Shown one piece after another: positions 16,501-24,282 of a stretch of 64,000 nt of DNA (its first letter is position 1; the number at the start of each line of letters is the position of its first letter). The stretch is from an uncultured Prevotellaceae bacterium (GTDB taxonomy: Bacteria; Bacteroidota; Bacteroidia; Bacteroidales; Bacteroidaceae). The stretch spans positions 1-64,000 of the forward strand of contig CADASP010000016.1 in the NCBI GenBank assembly GCA_902790625.1. Reading direction: 5' to 3'. The position numbers and the translations under genes are program-made. The notes beneath the pieces were generated by a model. It worked only from the letters and a program-made list of their open reading frames with translations, ran no database searches and was not told the DNA's origin.

Positions 16501-18363
16501 GCACTCACCGCCGTGCAGGACATACCCACCACCGCCACCCTAAGCTGGACGGAGCGCGGCGAGGCCACAGCATGGGTGGTGGCCTACAAGGCCGACGGCG
16601 ACGAAGATTTTACTGAAGTAGTCGTTAACCAAAACGAAAACCAAAACGTCATTACCTACACGCTGACGGGGCTGGCTGGCTTGACGCAGTACACCGTGAA
16701 GGTGCGACCCGACAGCGGCGAGGGGGGCGTCGTGAAGTGGAGCGAGCCCATCACCTTCACCACCATCGATGCCAACCCCGTGCCCACCAACGTCACCGCC
16801 ACGGCGGGCACCAGGAAGGCCACGCTCAGCTGGACAGGCTACGGCGACAACTACAACGTGAGGTACCGCCCGGCAGACCATTTCTCAAGCTCACTCTTCA
16901 CCGAAGGCTTTGAGGGCGGCATCGATAATTGGATACTCAGAGATTGTGACAGAATGACAGCCATCAGCAACACCAAAGTACACGCTGGCAACCAGGCGTT
17001 CATGTTCGAAAACAAGAATGACCAATACCTCATCTCACCGGAACTGACGGACATCGCCAATGGCACACTGATGGAGTTTTACTACAGTAATTATTATAAC
17101 AATGAAGATCAGAACTTGGTGACCTTCCAAGTGGGCTTCAGCTCGACGACCAACGAAACGGACGAATTTGACTTCGGGCCAACCATCACCACCTACGATG
17201 CGCAGTGGCATCTCTACAGTGCCGCCGTGCCAGCCGGAACAAAATACGTCTGCTGGAAAGTGCTATCAACAAGAACGTGGATGTTTTTCATCGATGACAT
17301 CAAAATAGGCAAGGAGGTGGAATTTACGAACCTCTCCACTACGGCCACCACAAAAACCCTCACCGGCCTCGCACCTGGAACAACCTACGAGTATCAAGTG
17401 CAGAGCGTGAAGGACGAGGCAGCGTCTGCTTGGACGGAACTGGCCACCTTCACCACAAGCGTTGTTACCATACCGAGTGATTTGACCGTCGTGGAGTCTA
17501 CTTCCACAACCGCTACGCTGAGTTGGGCTGGCAACGGCGATAGCTACAACGTGAAATACAGCGGCGCTAACGGCCAGTATGTGAATGTCGTCCTCTCCCA
17601 GGACTTTGAAAACGGACTCAACGGATGGACACGAAGGAACTGCGGCCAATACTCGAATGTTGATACATACAGCAAGCACACTGGCAGCTACGGATTCAGG
17701 TTCTCATCTATAAAAATTTATTCTCCGCAATACCTTATTTCGCCAGAGCTGCCAGACGTAACAGGCAATGCCAAGTTGGAATTCTATTACATGAATAACG
17801 ATCCCAATAGGGTAGAGACTTTCCAAATAGGATACAGCACGACGACCAATGACACTGACCAGTTTACTTTCGGTGATGTAATTACAGCATCCGACATGCA
17901 ATGGCATCACTACAGTGCAGCCATTCCTGCCGGTACGAAGTATATTTGCTGGAAGCTCTTGTCAAACGATAAAGGGAACTTGTTTATCGATGACATCAGC
18001 GTAGCATCGGAGAGTAAGACTATCACCGCGACCGAGAACACCATAACCATCACTGGCCTGACGCCAGGCTCTGACTATGCGTATCAAGTGCAGAGCGTGG
18101 ATGACGGCGGCACGGCAACGGACTGGAGTGAAATAGCCACCTTCAGCACCAAGCACCACCTCCCCGGTGATGCCGACAACGACGGCTATGTGACCATCAA
18201 CGACGTCATCGCCGTGGTGAACTACATCCTGGGCAACACGCCAGACAAATTCGACGAGGCGAATGCCGACGTAGACAGCAACATCGGCATCACCATCACC
18301 GACGCCGTAACCATCGTGAACATGGTGCTGACCCAGCAGGAGCCAGAACCCGAATCGGAGTAG
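13549..18363 (+). CDS. Giant secreted FN3/adhesin protein with dockerin-like C-terminus
   Basis: 1604 aa. Signal peptide with an unusually long, Pro-containing start (SPTLPGRAWQHLR, then hydrophobic LLTALLAAMTG, cleavage near ARAQ at 41). Fibronectin type III-like repeats with the signature TATLSWxxxGxATxW recur about residues 225-310, 505-600, 770-860, 990-1080, 1082-1115 and 1310-1345. Between them are choice-of-anchor/cleaved-adhesin (jelly-roll) modules: about 325-495 (DDFEGDACSWQLLNGD), 1117-1265 (EGFEGGIDNWILRD) and 1348-1495 (DFENGLNGWTRRN). Residues about 1538-1597 form a dockerin type I-like pair (GDADNDGYVTINDVIAVVNY, then ANADVDSNIGITITDAVTIV) with calcium-loop Asp/Asn. Three short repeat-coded loops occur: NLNPNLNVQN (15188-), TIVNGQWS (16008-) and NQNENQNV (16627-). 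Probably binds glycan or protein at the cell surface; no enzyme domain seen. Confidence 0.85.
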   Translation: MEKNSHTLTSPTLPGRAWQHLRMMLLTALLAAMTGQTARAQEGTRTLTVYDGNTTNAIVPANIFWFNEFTRSQFVIPASELEYMAGGTISSLTFYTTIDNVPYTTTCSVDVYLTEVDYTSMTALEPKASGTIVYQGTLSIVEASDGGTMTITFTTPYTYGGGNLLIGIENTPQEEWRCIYFYGQQVAGAAWAGYDEGSLAAVTGSQQDFIPMTTFTYTPRSGIIYYEPTNLTLTYFDLTTATLSWAAPSTYVTGYAYQYKLTDTEEWSDVVNVPTTTATLSGLTAATTYDFRVKSLYNDGGESRYATLRFNTTAIAPVAVGDSWSDDFEGDACSWQLLNGDLANAWVWGTATHSGGTHALYISNDGGTNNAYNTDSEAIVYAAKPFTFTDGKYEIAYDWRCYGEGNYDYLRVALVPATEMLEASTSMPRGFSASSLPSGWIALDGGGKLNLTQEWQSKSAAISNLAAGSYYLVFAWRNDFYYSIQPPAAVDNVSIRRVSCAADVDNLAVSYTGGTTATLSWAAGEATQWQVAYSTSSDFAQATEAIVNLNPNLNVQNYTLTDLPIGSTCYARVRAYCGGTDYGAWSETVSFEPTDMYVIGTGTQTSTSLPTDTYYNYSRTQQLYTAAELGAAGAEAIMSIAFKNASSEACTRRIDIYMVGTAKSSFEEGDDWVSTTTDDLVFSGEVTFAAGQWTTITLDTPFEYNGQSNVVIAVDDHTGSYIDGNTEFLAFSATGQALYAYSYDIFPSDASGTMSGKKNQLHLGKGELPAVVRPTALAVGYTGGTTATLSWTENGTATEWDICLNDDETNLVSINATQCTIVNGQWSTELTGLSYATIYQVKVRARQDGGVSYWSLPTRFNTELCAPDDLCNIALVLTDSRGDGWKGNAIKVVDKQSGIVIGTYANTAEAGANEPQTCLVAVPNGRDIQFVWVKGTSTAECSFSIYDVNDELICKFDKNDQGPAAGLIATYTVDCSYSPWRTPVALTAVQDIPTTATLSWTERGEATAWVVAYKADGDEDFTEVVVNQNENQNVITYTLTGLAGLTQYTVKVRPDSGEGGVVKWSEPITFTTIDANPVPTNVTATAGTRKATLSWTGYGDNYNVRYRPADHFSSSLFTEGFEGGIDNWILRDCDRMTAISNTKVHAGNQAFMFENKNDQYLISPELTDIANGTLMEFYYSNYYNNEDQNLVTFQVGFSSTTNETDEFDFGPTITTYDAQWHLYSAAVPAGTKYVCWKVLSTRTWMFFIDDIKIGKEVEFTNLSTTATTKTLTGLAPGTTYEYQVQSVKDEAASAWTELATFTTSVVTIPSDLTVVESTSTTATLSWAGNGDSYNVKYSGANGQYVNVVLSQDFENGLNGWTRRNCGQYSNVDTYSKHTGSYGFRFSSIKIYSPQYLISPELPDVTGNAKLEFYYMNNDPNRVETFQIGYSTTTNDTDQFTFGDVITASDMQWHHYSAAIPAGTKYICWKLLSNDKGNLFIDDISVASESKTITATENTITITGLTPGSDYAYQVQSVDDGGTATDWSEIATFSTKHHLPGDADNDGYVTINDVIAVVNYILGNTPDKFDEANADVDSNIGITITDAVTIVNMVLTQQEPEPESE

Positions 18364-18736
18364 GCTGGCACTTGTTGTGGCTCGTAATGGCTGCTCGGCA
18401 GGATTTGCAATCCCGTAGGTCTACCGCAGAGCGGTCTTTTTATTAAAAGAAGACCCTCCCCCTGCCCCTCCCTGAGAGGGAGGGGAGTATATAGACCTGC
18501 AAGCTGATGATGCTGCGCGACATTTCCGCCGCTCCACCCGCCTCTGCAAGGGGAGGGGAGCGGCTGCGCATAAATAGGTCAAGTGCTATATCATTGCCTT
18601 AATTAGATAGTGAGTCTATATACCCCCCTCCCTTCAGGGAGGGGCGGGGGGAGGGTCTTCTGGGGTACGGAGCCATTGGCATCGGCATGGAAATTCCACA
18701 GAAAAACGGGGCAAGCTGCATTTTCTTCCTTTTTTC
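18364..18736. other. Intergenic region with inverted C/G-rich repeats
   Basis: No gene. Starts with a palindromic CTACCGCAGAGCGGTCTT plus T-run (18420-18441), a likely terminator of the 1604-aa gene and a match to 12563-12580. Then two arms of about 49 bp in inverted orientation at 18449-18497 and 18613-18661. Confidence 0.7.
18449..18661. repeat. Inverted pair of C/G-rich repeat units
   Basis: Left arm reads AGAAGACCCTCCCCCTGCCC...GTATATAGAC, right arm is its reverse complement with few differences (GTCTATATAC ... GGGTCTTCT). Spacer about 115 bp. A third copy is at 12909-12956. Confidence 0.85.
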
Positions 18737-18768
18737 TTTGGCATAATAGCAAAAAAGCCTTACCTTTG
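18737..18768 (+). promoter_or_regulatory. Canonical Bacteroidetes promoter
   Basis: TTTG (18737-18740), 20 nt, TACCTTTG (18761-18768), 20 nt before the start codon at 18789. Confidence 0.85.
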
Positions 18769-18788
18769 CGGCTCAATATCAATAAGAC

Positions 18789-19952
18789 ATGGAAGCTATC
18801 AGCATCACGAAAGTAGAGAACAAGCGCGACTTGGAGCGCTTCATCCAGCTGCACTACGACCTGTATCGCGGCAACAAATACGACGCGCCCAACCTGCACA
18901 GCGACGAGGTGCAGACGCTCTCGCCATGGGCCAAGGACCCCAACGCCGCCTTCGACTTCTGCGACGTGGAGTACTATCTGGCGTGGAAGGAGGGGCGCGT
19001 GGTGGGGCGCGTGGCCGCCATCATCAACCGCCGCTACAACGAGCAGTGGCAGCGGCCCGCCGTGCGCTTCGGATGGCTCGACCTCGTCAACGACATCGAG
19101 GTGATGCGCGCACTCCTCGGAGCCGTGGAGGACTATGGCCGCCGCCACCAGATGAAGGAGATCATCGGGCCGCTGGGCTTCACCGACATGGACCCCGAGG
19201 GCATGCTCACCTACGGCTTCGAGGAGCTGAGCTGCATGGCCACCGAGTATAACTACGCCTACTACCCGCAGCTGATGGAGCAGATGGAGGGCTACGTGAA
19301 GGACAACGACTATGTGGAGTACAAGCTCTTCGTGCCCAAGGAGGGAATGCCCGAGAAATTCCGCAAGATATCGGAGATGGTGATGAAGCGCTACAACCTG
19401 CAGGTGAAGAAGCTGACGAAGCAGGACATCTTCGGCCCCGCGCAGTACGGACAGAAGGTGTTCGACGTCATCAACCGCACCTTTGGCCATCTCTATGGCT
19501 ACAGTCAGATGTCGCAGAAACAGATTGACCAGTACATCCACATGTATTTCAAAGTGCTCGACCTGACGATGGTGACGCTCATCGAGGACCACTCGTTAGA
19601 AGACCATCCCGTGGTGGGCGTGGGCATCACATTGCCGTCGCTGACGAAGGCGCTGCAGAAATGCCGCAACGGACGGCTGTGGCCCTTCGGCTGGTGGCAC
19701 GTGCTGCGCGCCCTGAAGTGGCACAAGACCGACATCGTGGACTGTCTGCTCATCGGCGTGCTGCCCGAATACCGCTCGAAAGGGGCCAACGCCCTGCTGT
19801 TCTACGACCTCATACCCATCTATCAGAAGTATGGCTTCCTGTGGGGCGAGACACACGTGGAGATGGAGACCAACGGCAAGGTGCAGAGCCAGTGGGCCTA
19901 TCTGGAGCACGAGCAGCACAAGCGCCGCCGCTGCTACAAGAAAGCGCTGTGA
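18789..19952 (+). CDS. GNAT-like N-acetyltransferase family protein
   Basis: 387 aa. Residues about 1-180 resemble the GNAT-like fold of conserved Bacteroidetes proteins (LERFIQLHYDLYRGNKYDAPNLHSDE; ... YYLAWKEGRVVGRVAAIINRRYNE; GPLGFTDMDPEGMLTYGFEE), and the C-terminal part has a second acetyltransferase-like segment ending DCLLIGVLPEYRSKGANALLFYDLIP, where GVLPEYRSKGAN resembles the acetyl-CoA-binding motif A (R/Q-x-x-G-x-G/A). No signal peptide, so cytoplasmic. Substrate unknown. Monocistronic: own promoter at 18737 and a 200-bp repeat-rich gap behind. Confidence 0.75.
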   Translation: MEAISITKVENKRDLERFIQLHYDLYRGNKYDAPNLHSDEVQTLSPWAKDPNAAFDFCDVEYYLAWKEGRVVGRVAAIINRRYNEQWQRPAVRFGWLDLVNDIEVMRALLGAVEDYGRRHQMKEIIGPLGFTDMDPEGMLTYGFEELSCMATEYNYAYYPQLMEQMEGYVKDNDYVEYKLFVPKEGMPEKFRKISEMVMKRYNLQVKKLTKQDIFGPAQYGQKVFDVINRTFGHLYGYSQMSQKQIDQYIHMYFKVLDLTMVTLIEDHSLEDHPVVGVGITLPSLTKALQKCRNGRLWPFGWWHVLRALKWHKTDIVDCLLIGVLPEYRSKGANALLFYDLIPIYQKYGFLWGETHVEMETNGKVQSQWAYLEHEQHKRRRCYKKAL

Positions 19953-20158
19953 GCAGGTGCCGCCCACAACAACGAATTTGACAAATTTAACGAATTGTTA
20001 TGTAAATCGGAATGGCACATGGAATCCGTTTAATCACCGCGTTCCTCGTGGGTCTTCGACAAATCTCGTAAAATTCGTTTAATTCGTAAAATTCGTTGTC
20101 AAGTTGTCACGCTTTTTGTGGAAGTTCTATAAATGAAGTAAATCTGTAAAACGAAAAT
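19953..20158. repeat. Intergenic AATTCGT/ACGAATT repeats
   Basis: Short repeats in both directions: ACAACGAATTTGACAAATTTAA near 19970 and TAAAATTCGTTTAATTCGTA near 20067-20098. They can pair with each other in a transcript. No -7 box is convincing. Confidence 0.65.
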
Positions 20159-21034
20159 ATGAAAAGAATTGCATTCTTCCTGTTGCTGGCCTGCGCCACA
20201 CTCACGGTGCAGGGCCAAGAAGCCAACGACAACGTATTCACACTGAAGAGTGGCGATGCCACGATGACCATCGATGCCAGCAAGGGCGGCAAAATCATGT
20301 CGCTGAAGCTGAAGGACAAAGAGGTGTTGTCGCAGTCGCGCTGGCCCGAATCGTTCGGCAGCACATTCTGGACCTCTCCGCAGAAGGAGTGGAACTGGCC
20401 CCCCGTGCAGGAGTTCGACAAGCAGCCCTACACCGTGAAGCAGCGCGGCGACAAGCGGCTCGTCATCAGCAGCCCTGTGTCGGAGCGGCTGGGGATGAGC
20501 GTGGGCAAGGACTTCGCCCCCGGTGCCACCGACGGCTCCTTCGTCATCACCTATTCCATCAAGAACGAGGGCAGTGAGGCGCGCCGCGTGGCCCCCTGGG
20601 AGATTTCGCGCGTGGCCAACGGCGACGGTCTCATCTTCTTCGAGGCACCCGCCGACAGCATCTGGCCCGCCGGACTGATGACCTTCGAGGATGCCCATGG
20701 TGCCGCCTGGTACAAGACCGACGAGGCCCCGGCCAACCGCAAGGTGAACGCCGACGGCAGCGGCTGGCTGGCCTACTGCGCCGACGGCCTCCTGCTGGTG
20801 AAGACCTTTGCCGACCTGAAGCCCGCCGACCCCGCCCCCGGCGAGGCCGAGATCCAGGTCTACGTGAACAGGGGAAAATCGTACATCGAGTTGGAGAGCC
20901 AGGGCGCCTACACCCTATTGCAGCCCGGCGAGCAGCTCAGCTGGACCGTGGGCTGGCACCTGGTCGCCGTTGACGCAGCACAGCAACCTTCGCCACAACT
21001 GGTGCAGAAGGTGCGCAGTCTGCTGCCTAAATGA
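20159..21034 (+). CDS. DUF4380-like secreted protein
   Basis: 291 aa with signal peptide (residues 1-19, ending TVQG-Q). The rest resembles the DUF4380 family, a galactose-mutarotase-like beta-sandwich: DASKGGKIMSLKLKDKEVL, GSTFWTSPQKEWNWPPVQEFD (about residues 68-88) and VAPWEISRV (about 142-150). Presumed to bind a sugar or remodel a glycan in the periplasm; no reaction is established. Followed at 14 bp by a remnant toxin-antitoxin pair. Confidence 0.75.
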   Translation: MKRIAFFLLLACATLTVQGQEANDNVFTLKSGDATMTIDASKGGKIMSLKLKDKEVLSQSRWPESFGSTFWTSPQKEWNWPPVQEFDKQPYTVKQRGDKRLVISSPVSERLGMSVGKDFAPGATDGSFVITYSIKNEGSEARRVAPWEISRVANGDGLIFFEAPADSIWPAGLMTFEDAHGAAWYKTDEAPANRKVNADGSGWLAYCADGLLLVKTFADLKPADPAPGEAEIQVYVNRGKSYIELESQGAYTLLQPGEQLSWTVGWHLVAVDAAQQPSPQLVQKVRSLLPK

Positions 21035-21047
21035 CAAACGACAAAGG

Positions 21048-21338
21048 ATGATATACCATTTTTCTCCCAATTTGTTTTGGGATGCCGACTTAAGCCAATT
21101 ATCGCTTGAGAATCATGCAGCCTATGTCATCCAGCGAGTGCTCGAGCATGGGCAAATGGACGACTGGCGGTTCATCAACAAGCATTATGGCCTAAAACGA
21201 ATCGTTGAGGAATGCAAACAGATGCGCACCCTTGACCCTGTATGCCTCGCCTTCATCTGCACCATTTCACACACGAAAGAAGAAGAATACCGATGCTATC
21301 ATTTCAGGCAATCCTGCCCCACACCCTGGAACTCTTGA
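21048..21338 (+). CDS. DUF6922-like protein (antitoxin-like partner of AbiEii)
   Basis: 96 aa. The N-terminal 80 residues fit the small DUF6922-type proteins that sit in front of AbiEii/AbiGii nucleotidyltransferase toxins: FSPNLFWDADLSQLSLENHA, then IQRVLEHGQMDDW. It overlaps the start of the downstream toxin remnant by 46 bp, as such pairs do. It may be intact while its partner is broken. Confidence 0.6.
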   Translation: MIYHFSPNLFWDADLSQLSLENHAAYVIQRVLEHGQMDDWRFINKHYGLKRIVEECKQMRTLDPVCLAFICTISHTKEEEYRCYHFRQSCPTPWNS

Positions 21339-21585
21339 AAAGGCTGATGAGCCAACCCTTGATGAATGACATGCGACTGGTGGGTGGCACATCATTGGCT
21401 CTGCAGTACGGTCATCGCAGGTCAGTTGACCTCGACCTTTTCGGCAAGACTACAGAAGATGTAGACGTTATGCAGATGCCGAGCCACAGCCTATGCCTGT
21501 GATGCTTGCACCTGTTTCTTGGGACGATGTAAAAACTTATCTCAGAAACATTGTAGAAGAGTACAATGCGAATTGTACTCGGTAA
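21293..21585 (+). pseudogene. Degenerate AbiEii/AbiGii-type nucleotidyltransferase toxin
   Basis: From the ATG at 21293 the frame gives FQAILPHTLELLKRL ... MRLVGGTSLALQYGHRRSVDLD, which contains the nucleotidyltransferase GG(T)SL and D-x-D residues, then stops at 21502. In another frame, from about 21474, DAEPQPMPVMLAPVSWDDV continues to a stop at 21585 and matches the usual C-terminus of the family. The middle (roughly 100 or more codons) is missing, so this is an internal deletion with frameshift. Function lost. Confidence 0.75.
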
Positions 21586-21606
21586 GCAATCGTAAAATCG
21601 CCATTC

Positions 21607-22746
21607 CTAACTCCGTCGCAGCTCGATGCGGAAGGTGGTGCCGCGCCCCACCTCGCTCTGCTTCACGTAGATGCGCCCTCGATGGTATTCCTCTACGATG
21701 CGCTTGGCCAGCGACAGGCCGAGGCCCCAGCCGCGCTTCTTCGTGGTGAATCCTGGCCGGAACACGTTCTTCACGTTCTTCTTGCGGATGCCCTTGCCGG
21801 TGTCCACCACTTCCACGGCCACGATGTCGTCTTCCTCCAGCAGCCAGAGGTCAATCTTCCCCGGCTGCCCCTCCATGGCATCGACGGCATTCTTGCACAG
21901 ATTTTCTATCACCCACTCGAAGAGCGACGCGTTGACCTTGACGATGACGTCGGTGGCCGGATAATGTCCTCGGATGGCCACCTTCTGCGACGTGCGCTTG
22001 TCCATGTAGTCGATGACGTGGTCGAGCACCTCTTTCATCGACGTATCCACTGGTTCGGGCATGGAGCCAATTTTTGAGAATCGCTCTGCTATGCGCTCCA
22101 GCCGCTTCACGTCCTGCTCCATCTCGGGTATCAGCTCGTCGTGCGGATAGGTGTCCTTCAGCATCTCCGTCCACGCCATCAGGCTGCTGATGGGCGTTCC
22201 CAGCTGGTGGGCCGTCTCCTTCGACAGTCCCACCCACACCTTGTTCTGCTCGGCCCTTTTGCTGCTGAGCAGGGCGAAGATGGCCACCACGACGAATATC
22301 ATCACGATGCCGAGCTGCCAATACGGATATTGTGTGAGTCGCTTCAGCAGCGTCGACTCGTCGTAGCACACCAGCAGATAGTCGCCGTCTCCGATGTCGA
22401 TGTTGATGGTGTCGCCTGCCAGCGTCATGGCGCGTGCCCGGTCGGCCACGCCCGCCGAGTCGGCAATGTTGCGATACTCCATCACCCGTCCCTGTGCATC
22501 GGTGACGATGACGGGTATGGTAGTGTTGCCCTCTATGAATGCCAGCGCCAGGCTCAGGTCGGTCTCGCTGTCGGCCTCCTGCACAAAGTTCATCGCCTTG
22601 GCCCATAGGTCCATCTTGGTGCGCTCCTCGGTCTTGAGGTCGGTCACCAGCTGATGGCTGACGAAGAGCGAGGCCGCCGCGATGAGCACCGCCGCCACCA
22701 CCAGCAGGATTTTCACCTGCCGTATTCTGTCAGTCCATTGCACCAT
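21607..22746 (-). CDS. Sensor histidine kinase
   Basis: 379 aa from the ATG at 22746 (a TTG at 22752 overlapping the upstream stop is also possible). Two membrane helices (about residues 10-30 and 140-163) enclose a small extracytoplasmic sensor domain with no recognised fold. Cytoplasmic part: H-box SKETAHQLGTPISSL with the phospho-acceptor His, N-box ENLCKNAVDAM, G1 DTGKGI and G2 GWGLGLSLAKRI. All catalytic elements are present. No response regulator is adjacent, so the partner is elsewhere. Directly follows, and is probably co-transcribed with, the small secreted protein at 22749-23270. Confidence 0.92.
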   Translation of the reverse strand: MVQWTDRIRQVKILLVVAAVLIAAASLFVSHQLVTDLKTEERTKMDLWAKAMNFVQEADSETDLSLALAFIEGNTTIPVIVTDAQGRVMEYRNIADSAGVADRARAMTLAGDTINIDIGDGDYLLVCYDESTLLKRLTQYPYWQLGIVMIFVVVAIFALLSSKRAEQNKVWVGLSKETAHQLGTPISSLMAWTEMLKDTYPHDELIPEMEQDVKRLERIAERFSKIGSMPEPVDTSMKEVLDHVIDYMDKRTSQKVAIRGHYPATDVIVKVNASLFEWVIENLCKNAVDAMEGQPGKIDLWLLEEDDIVAVEVVDTGKGIRKKNVKNVFRPGFTTKKRGWGLGLSLAKRIVEEYHRGRIYVKQSEVGRGTTFRIELRRS

Positions 22747-22748
22747 GG

Positions 22749-23270
22749 TCAATACTCCCTCAGCACGTCTTCGTGATGTTTCTTGCGCTGTGCCTCCTTA
22801 TAGCTCTTTCGCCATTTCTTGGGGATGAGCTTTTCCAACAGCGATAGCGGTATGCTGGCGGGCTTGCTGGGGTCGGCGGCGAGCAGTTGGGCCTCTTTGC
22901 GCTGCAGGCGCAGACTGCGTCGCAGCTCGTCGAGTCCGTCGTCCTCGTAGTGCACCTTGCCAAACACCACCACCTCCTTCACGCTGAGCAGCTTGGAGAC
23001 GATGAACACGGTGTCGGCAGCCACCTCGTCGATATTCACGATGCGGCTCTCGTAGTTCAGGTGCGAAAATACAAAGGTGCGGCTGCTGTCGGGCCAGCAG
23101 AAGTGCCCCAGCGAGTCGGTGATGGCGGCATGGTCGCGCCCCTGCACGCTCACGCCGGCCACGGGGAGCAGCGTCTCCAGGTCGGCCACCACCAACTGGT
23201 CGTGGCGCTGGCCAAGGGCTGTCAGCGGGCATGCTAAAAGCAAAGCCAAAACAAGCTTCAACAGTTTCAT
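22749..23270 (-). CDS. Secreted protein with carboxypeptidase-regulatory-like domain
   Basis: 173 aa from the ATG at 23270, which starts a signal peptide (MKLLKLVLALLLACPLTALGQ). Residues about 22-105 look like a CarboxypepD_reg-like beta-sandwich (VVADLETLLPVAGVSVQGRDHAAITDSLGHF ... LLSVKEVVVFGK), the fold at the N-terminus of TonB-linked receptors; here it stands alone. The C-terminal 60 residues are charged. Its stop precedes the kinase start by 2 nt, so they form an operon; it may be a periplasmic partner of that kinase, which is inference from context only. Confidence 0.7.
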   Translation of the reverse strand: MKLLKLVLALLLACPLTALGQRHDQLVVADLETLLPVAGVSVQGRDHAAITDSLGHFCWPDSSRTFVFSHLNYESRIVNIDEVAADTVFIVSKLLSVKEVVVFGKVHYEDDGLDELRRSLRLQRKEAQLLAADPSKPASIPLSLLEKLIPKKWRKSYKEAQRKKHHEDVLREY

Positions 23271-23275
23271 CGACG

Positions 23276-23307
23276 CAAAAATAGGCATAAACGCCGAGGC
23301 ATGCAAA
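23276..23307 (-). promoter_or_regulatory. Promoter of kinase operon
   Basis: Minus strand TTTG (23307-23304), 20 nt, TATTTTTG (23283-23276). It lies only 5 nt before the chosen start codon, so the transcript would be nearly leaderless, or the start is slightly downstream. Confidence 0.55.
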
Positions 23308-23334
23308 TTCTTTATATCTTTTTAGGGCTTTTCC

Positions 23335-23366
23335 TTTGCCATTTACGTTTTTTTTATCTAAATTTG
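23335..23366 (+). promoter_or_regulatory. Promoter of biotin ligase gene
   Basis: TTTG (23335-23338), 20 nt, TAAATTTG (23359-23366); 8 nt before the ATG at 23375. Very short leader, and divergent to the kinase promoter. Confidence 0.75.
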
Positions 23367-23374
23367 CATCCACT

Positions 23375-24103
23375 ATGAAGATAGAGCCACGCTATATAGC
23401 CGAAACCGCGAGCACCAACAGCTGGATGACCGCTCACGACGACGGCATCAGCGACATGGCCGTTTGGACCGATTTCCAGACCGCCGGGCGCGGCTGTGGC
23501 ACCAACACGTGGGAGAGCGAGCGGGGCATGAACCTGCTCTTCTCCATCCTCATCCATCCCGCTGGTGTCCCCGCCACCAGCCAGTTCATCCTCTCGATGG
23601 CCAATGCGCTGGCGCTGAGAGATGCCCTCGCCGACTATGCCGACGACATCATGATAAAATGGCCCAACGACATCTACTGGCGCGACAAGAAGATGGCCGG
23701 CACGCTGATTGAGACCTCGCTGAGCGGCAGCAACATCAAGTCGTGCATCATCGGAACGGGCTTGAACGTGAACCAGACAGACTTTCGCAGCGATGCCCCC
23801 AACCCTGTGTCGCTCCGCCAGATGCTGGGGCATGAGGTATGCCGCGAGGAGGTGCTGCAGAAGGTGCTGCAGCGCTTTGCCCATTACATGGACCAGGTGA
23901 ACCGTGGCGCATGGCTGCCCATCCGCACGCGCTACCGCTCATGGCTGTATCGGCGGGGTGAGACGCACCGCTACCGGTTCGCCGACGGCTCGGTGGAAGA
24001 ATGCCGCCTGCTCGACGTCGACGACGACGGGCACCTGCTGCTGCGGCGGGCTGGGGGCGACATCAGCCGTCTGGCTTTCAAGGAAGTAACTTTCATCATA
24101 TAA
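23375..24103 (+). CDS. birA: Biotin--[acetyl-CoA-carboxylase] ligase
   Basis: 242 aa from the ATG at 23375. Attaches biotin to the carrier protein of biotin-dependent carboxylases through biotinyl-AMP. Conserved TGRGxxGxxWES-type loop (TAGRGCGTNTWESERGMNL, about residues 36-54) and KWPNDIYWRDKKMAGTLIE (about 95-113) are intact, including the biotin-contacting Lys. There is no N-terminal helix-turn-helix, so it is a monofunctional ligase and not a repressor. Own promoter. Confidence 0.93.
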   Translation: MKIEPRYIAETASTNSWMTAHDDGISDMAVWTDFQTAGRGCGTNTWESERGMNLLFSILIHPAGVPATSQFILSMANALALRDALADYADDIMIKWPNDIYWRDKKMAGTLIETSLSGSNIKSCIIGTGLNVNQTDFRSDAPNPVSLRQMLGHEVCREEVLQKVLQRFAHYMDQVNRGAWLPIRTRYRSWLYRRGETHRYRFADGSVEECRLLDVDDDGHLLLRRAGGDISRLAFKEVTFII

Positions 24104-24144
24104 GTAGGTAATCAAAATTAGTTTATACGAACGGTTGTATTTAG

Positions 24145-24214
24145 TAAAACAGGAAAAAACAAGAAAAACAGAAAAAGGTTTTTTAATCTGTATTTATTGT
24201 TTTCATCTGTATTT
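24145..24214 (+). repeat. Dispersed A/T-rich repeat (CAGGAAAAAAC...ATCTGT)
   Basis: About 70 bp upstream of pyrH. The reverse complement of 42637-42708 aligns with few differences (AAAACAGG, AGAAAAACAG, AAAAGGTTTTT, ATCTGTATTT). Contains a weak hairpin. Role unknown. Confidence 0.75.
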
Positions 24215-24243
24215 CAAAAAAAAACGACAAAAATGATATAAGA

Positions 24244-24251
24244 TATTTTTG
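24244..24251 (+). promoter_or_regulatory. Promoter -7 element of pyrH
   Basis: TATTTTTG, 31 nt before the start codon; no clear -33 box. Confidence 0.5.
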
Positions 24252-24282
24252 CTTGGTCACTTAACATAAACTCAACAAAAAC

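Noticed and set aside
21048..21585. Active phage-defence system
   Set aside because: The AbiEii-type toxin is interrupted by a deletion and frameshift, so the pair cannot work as such.
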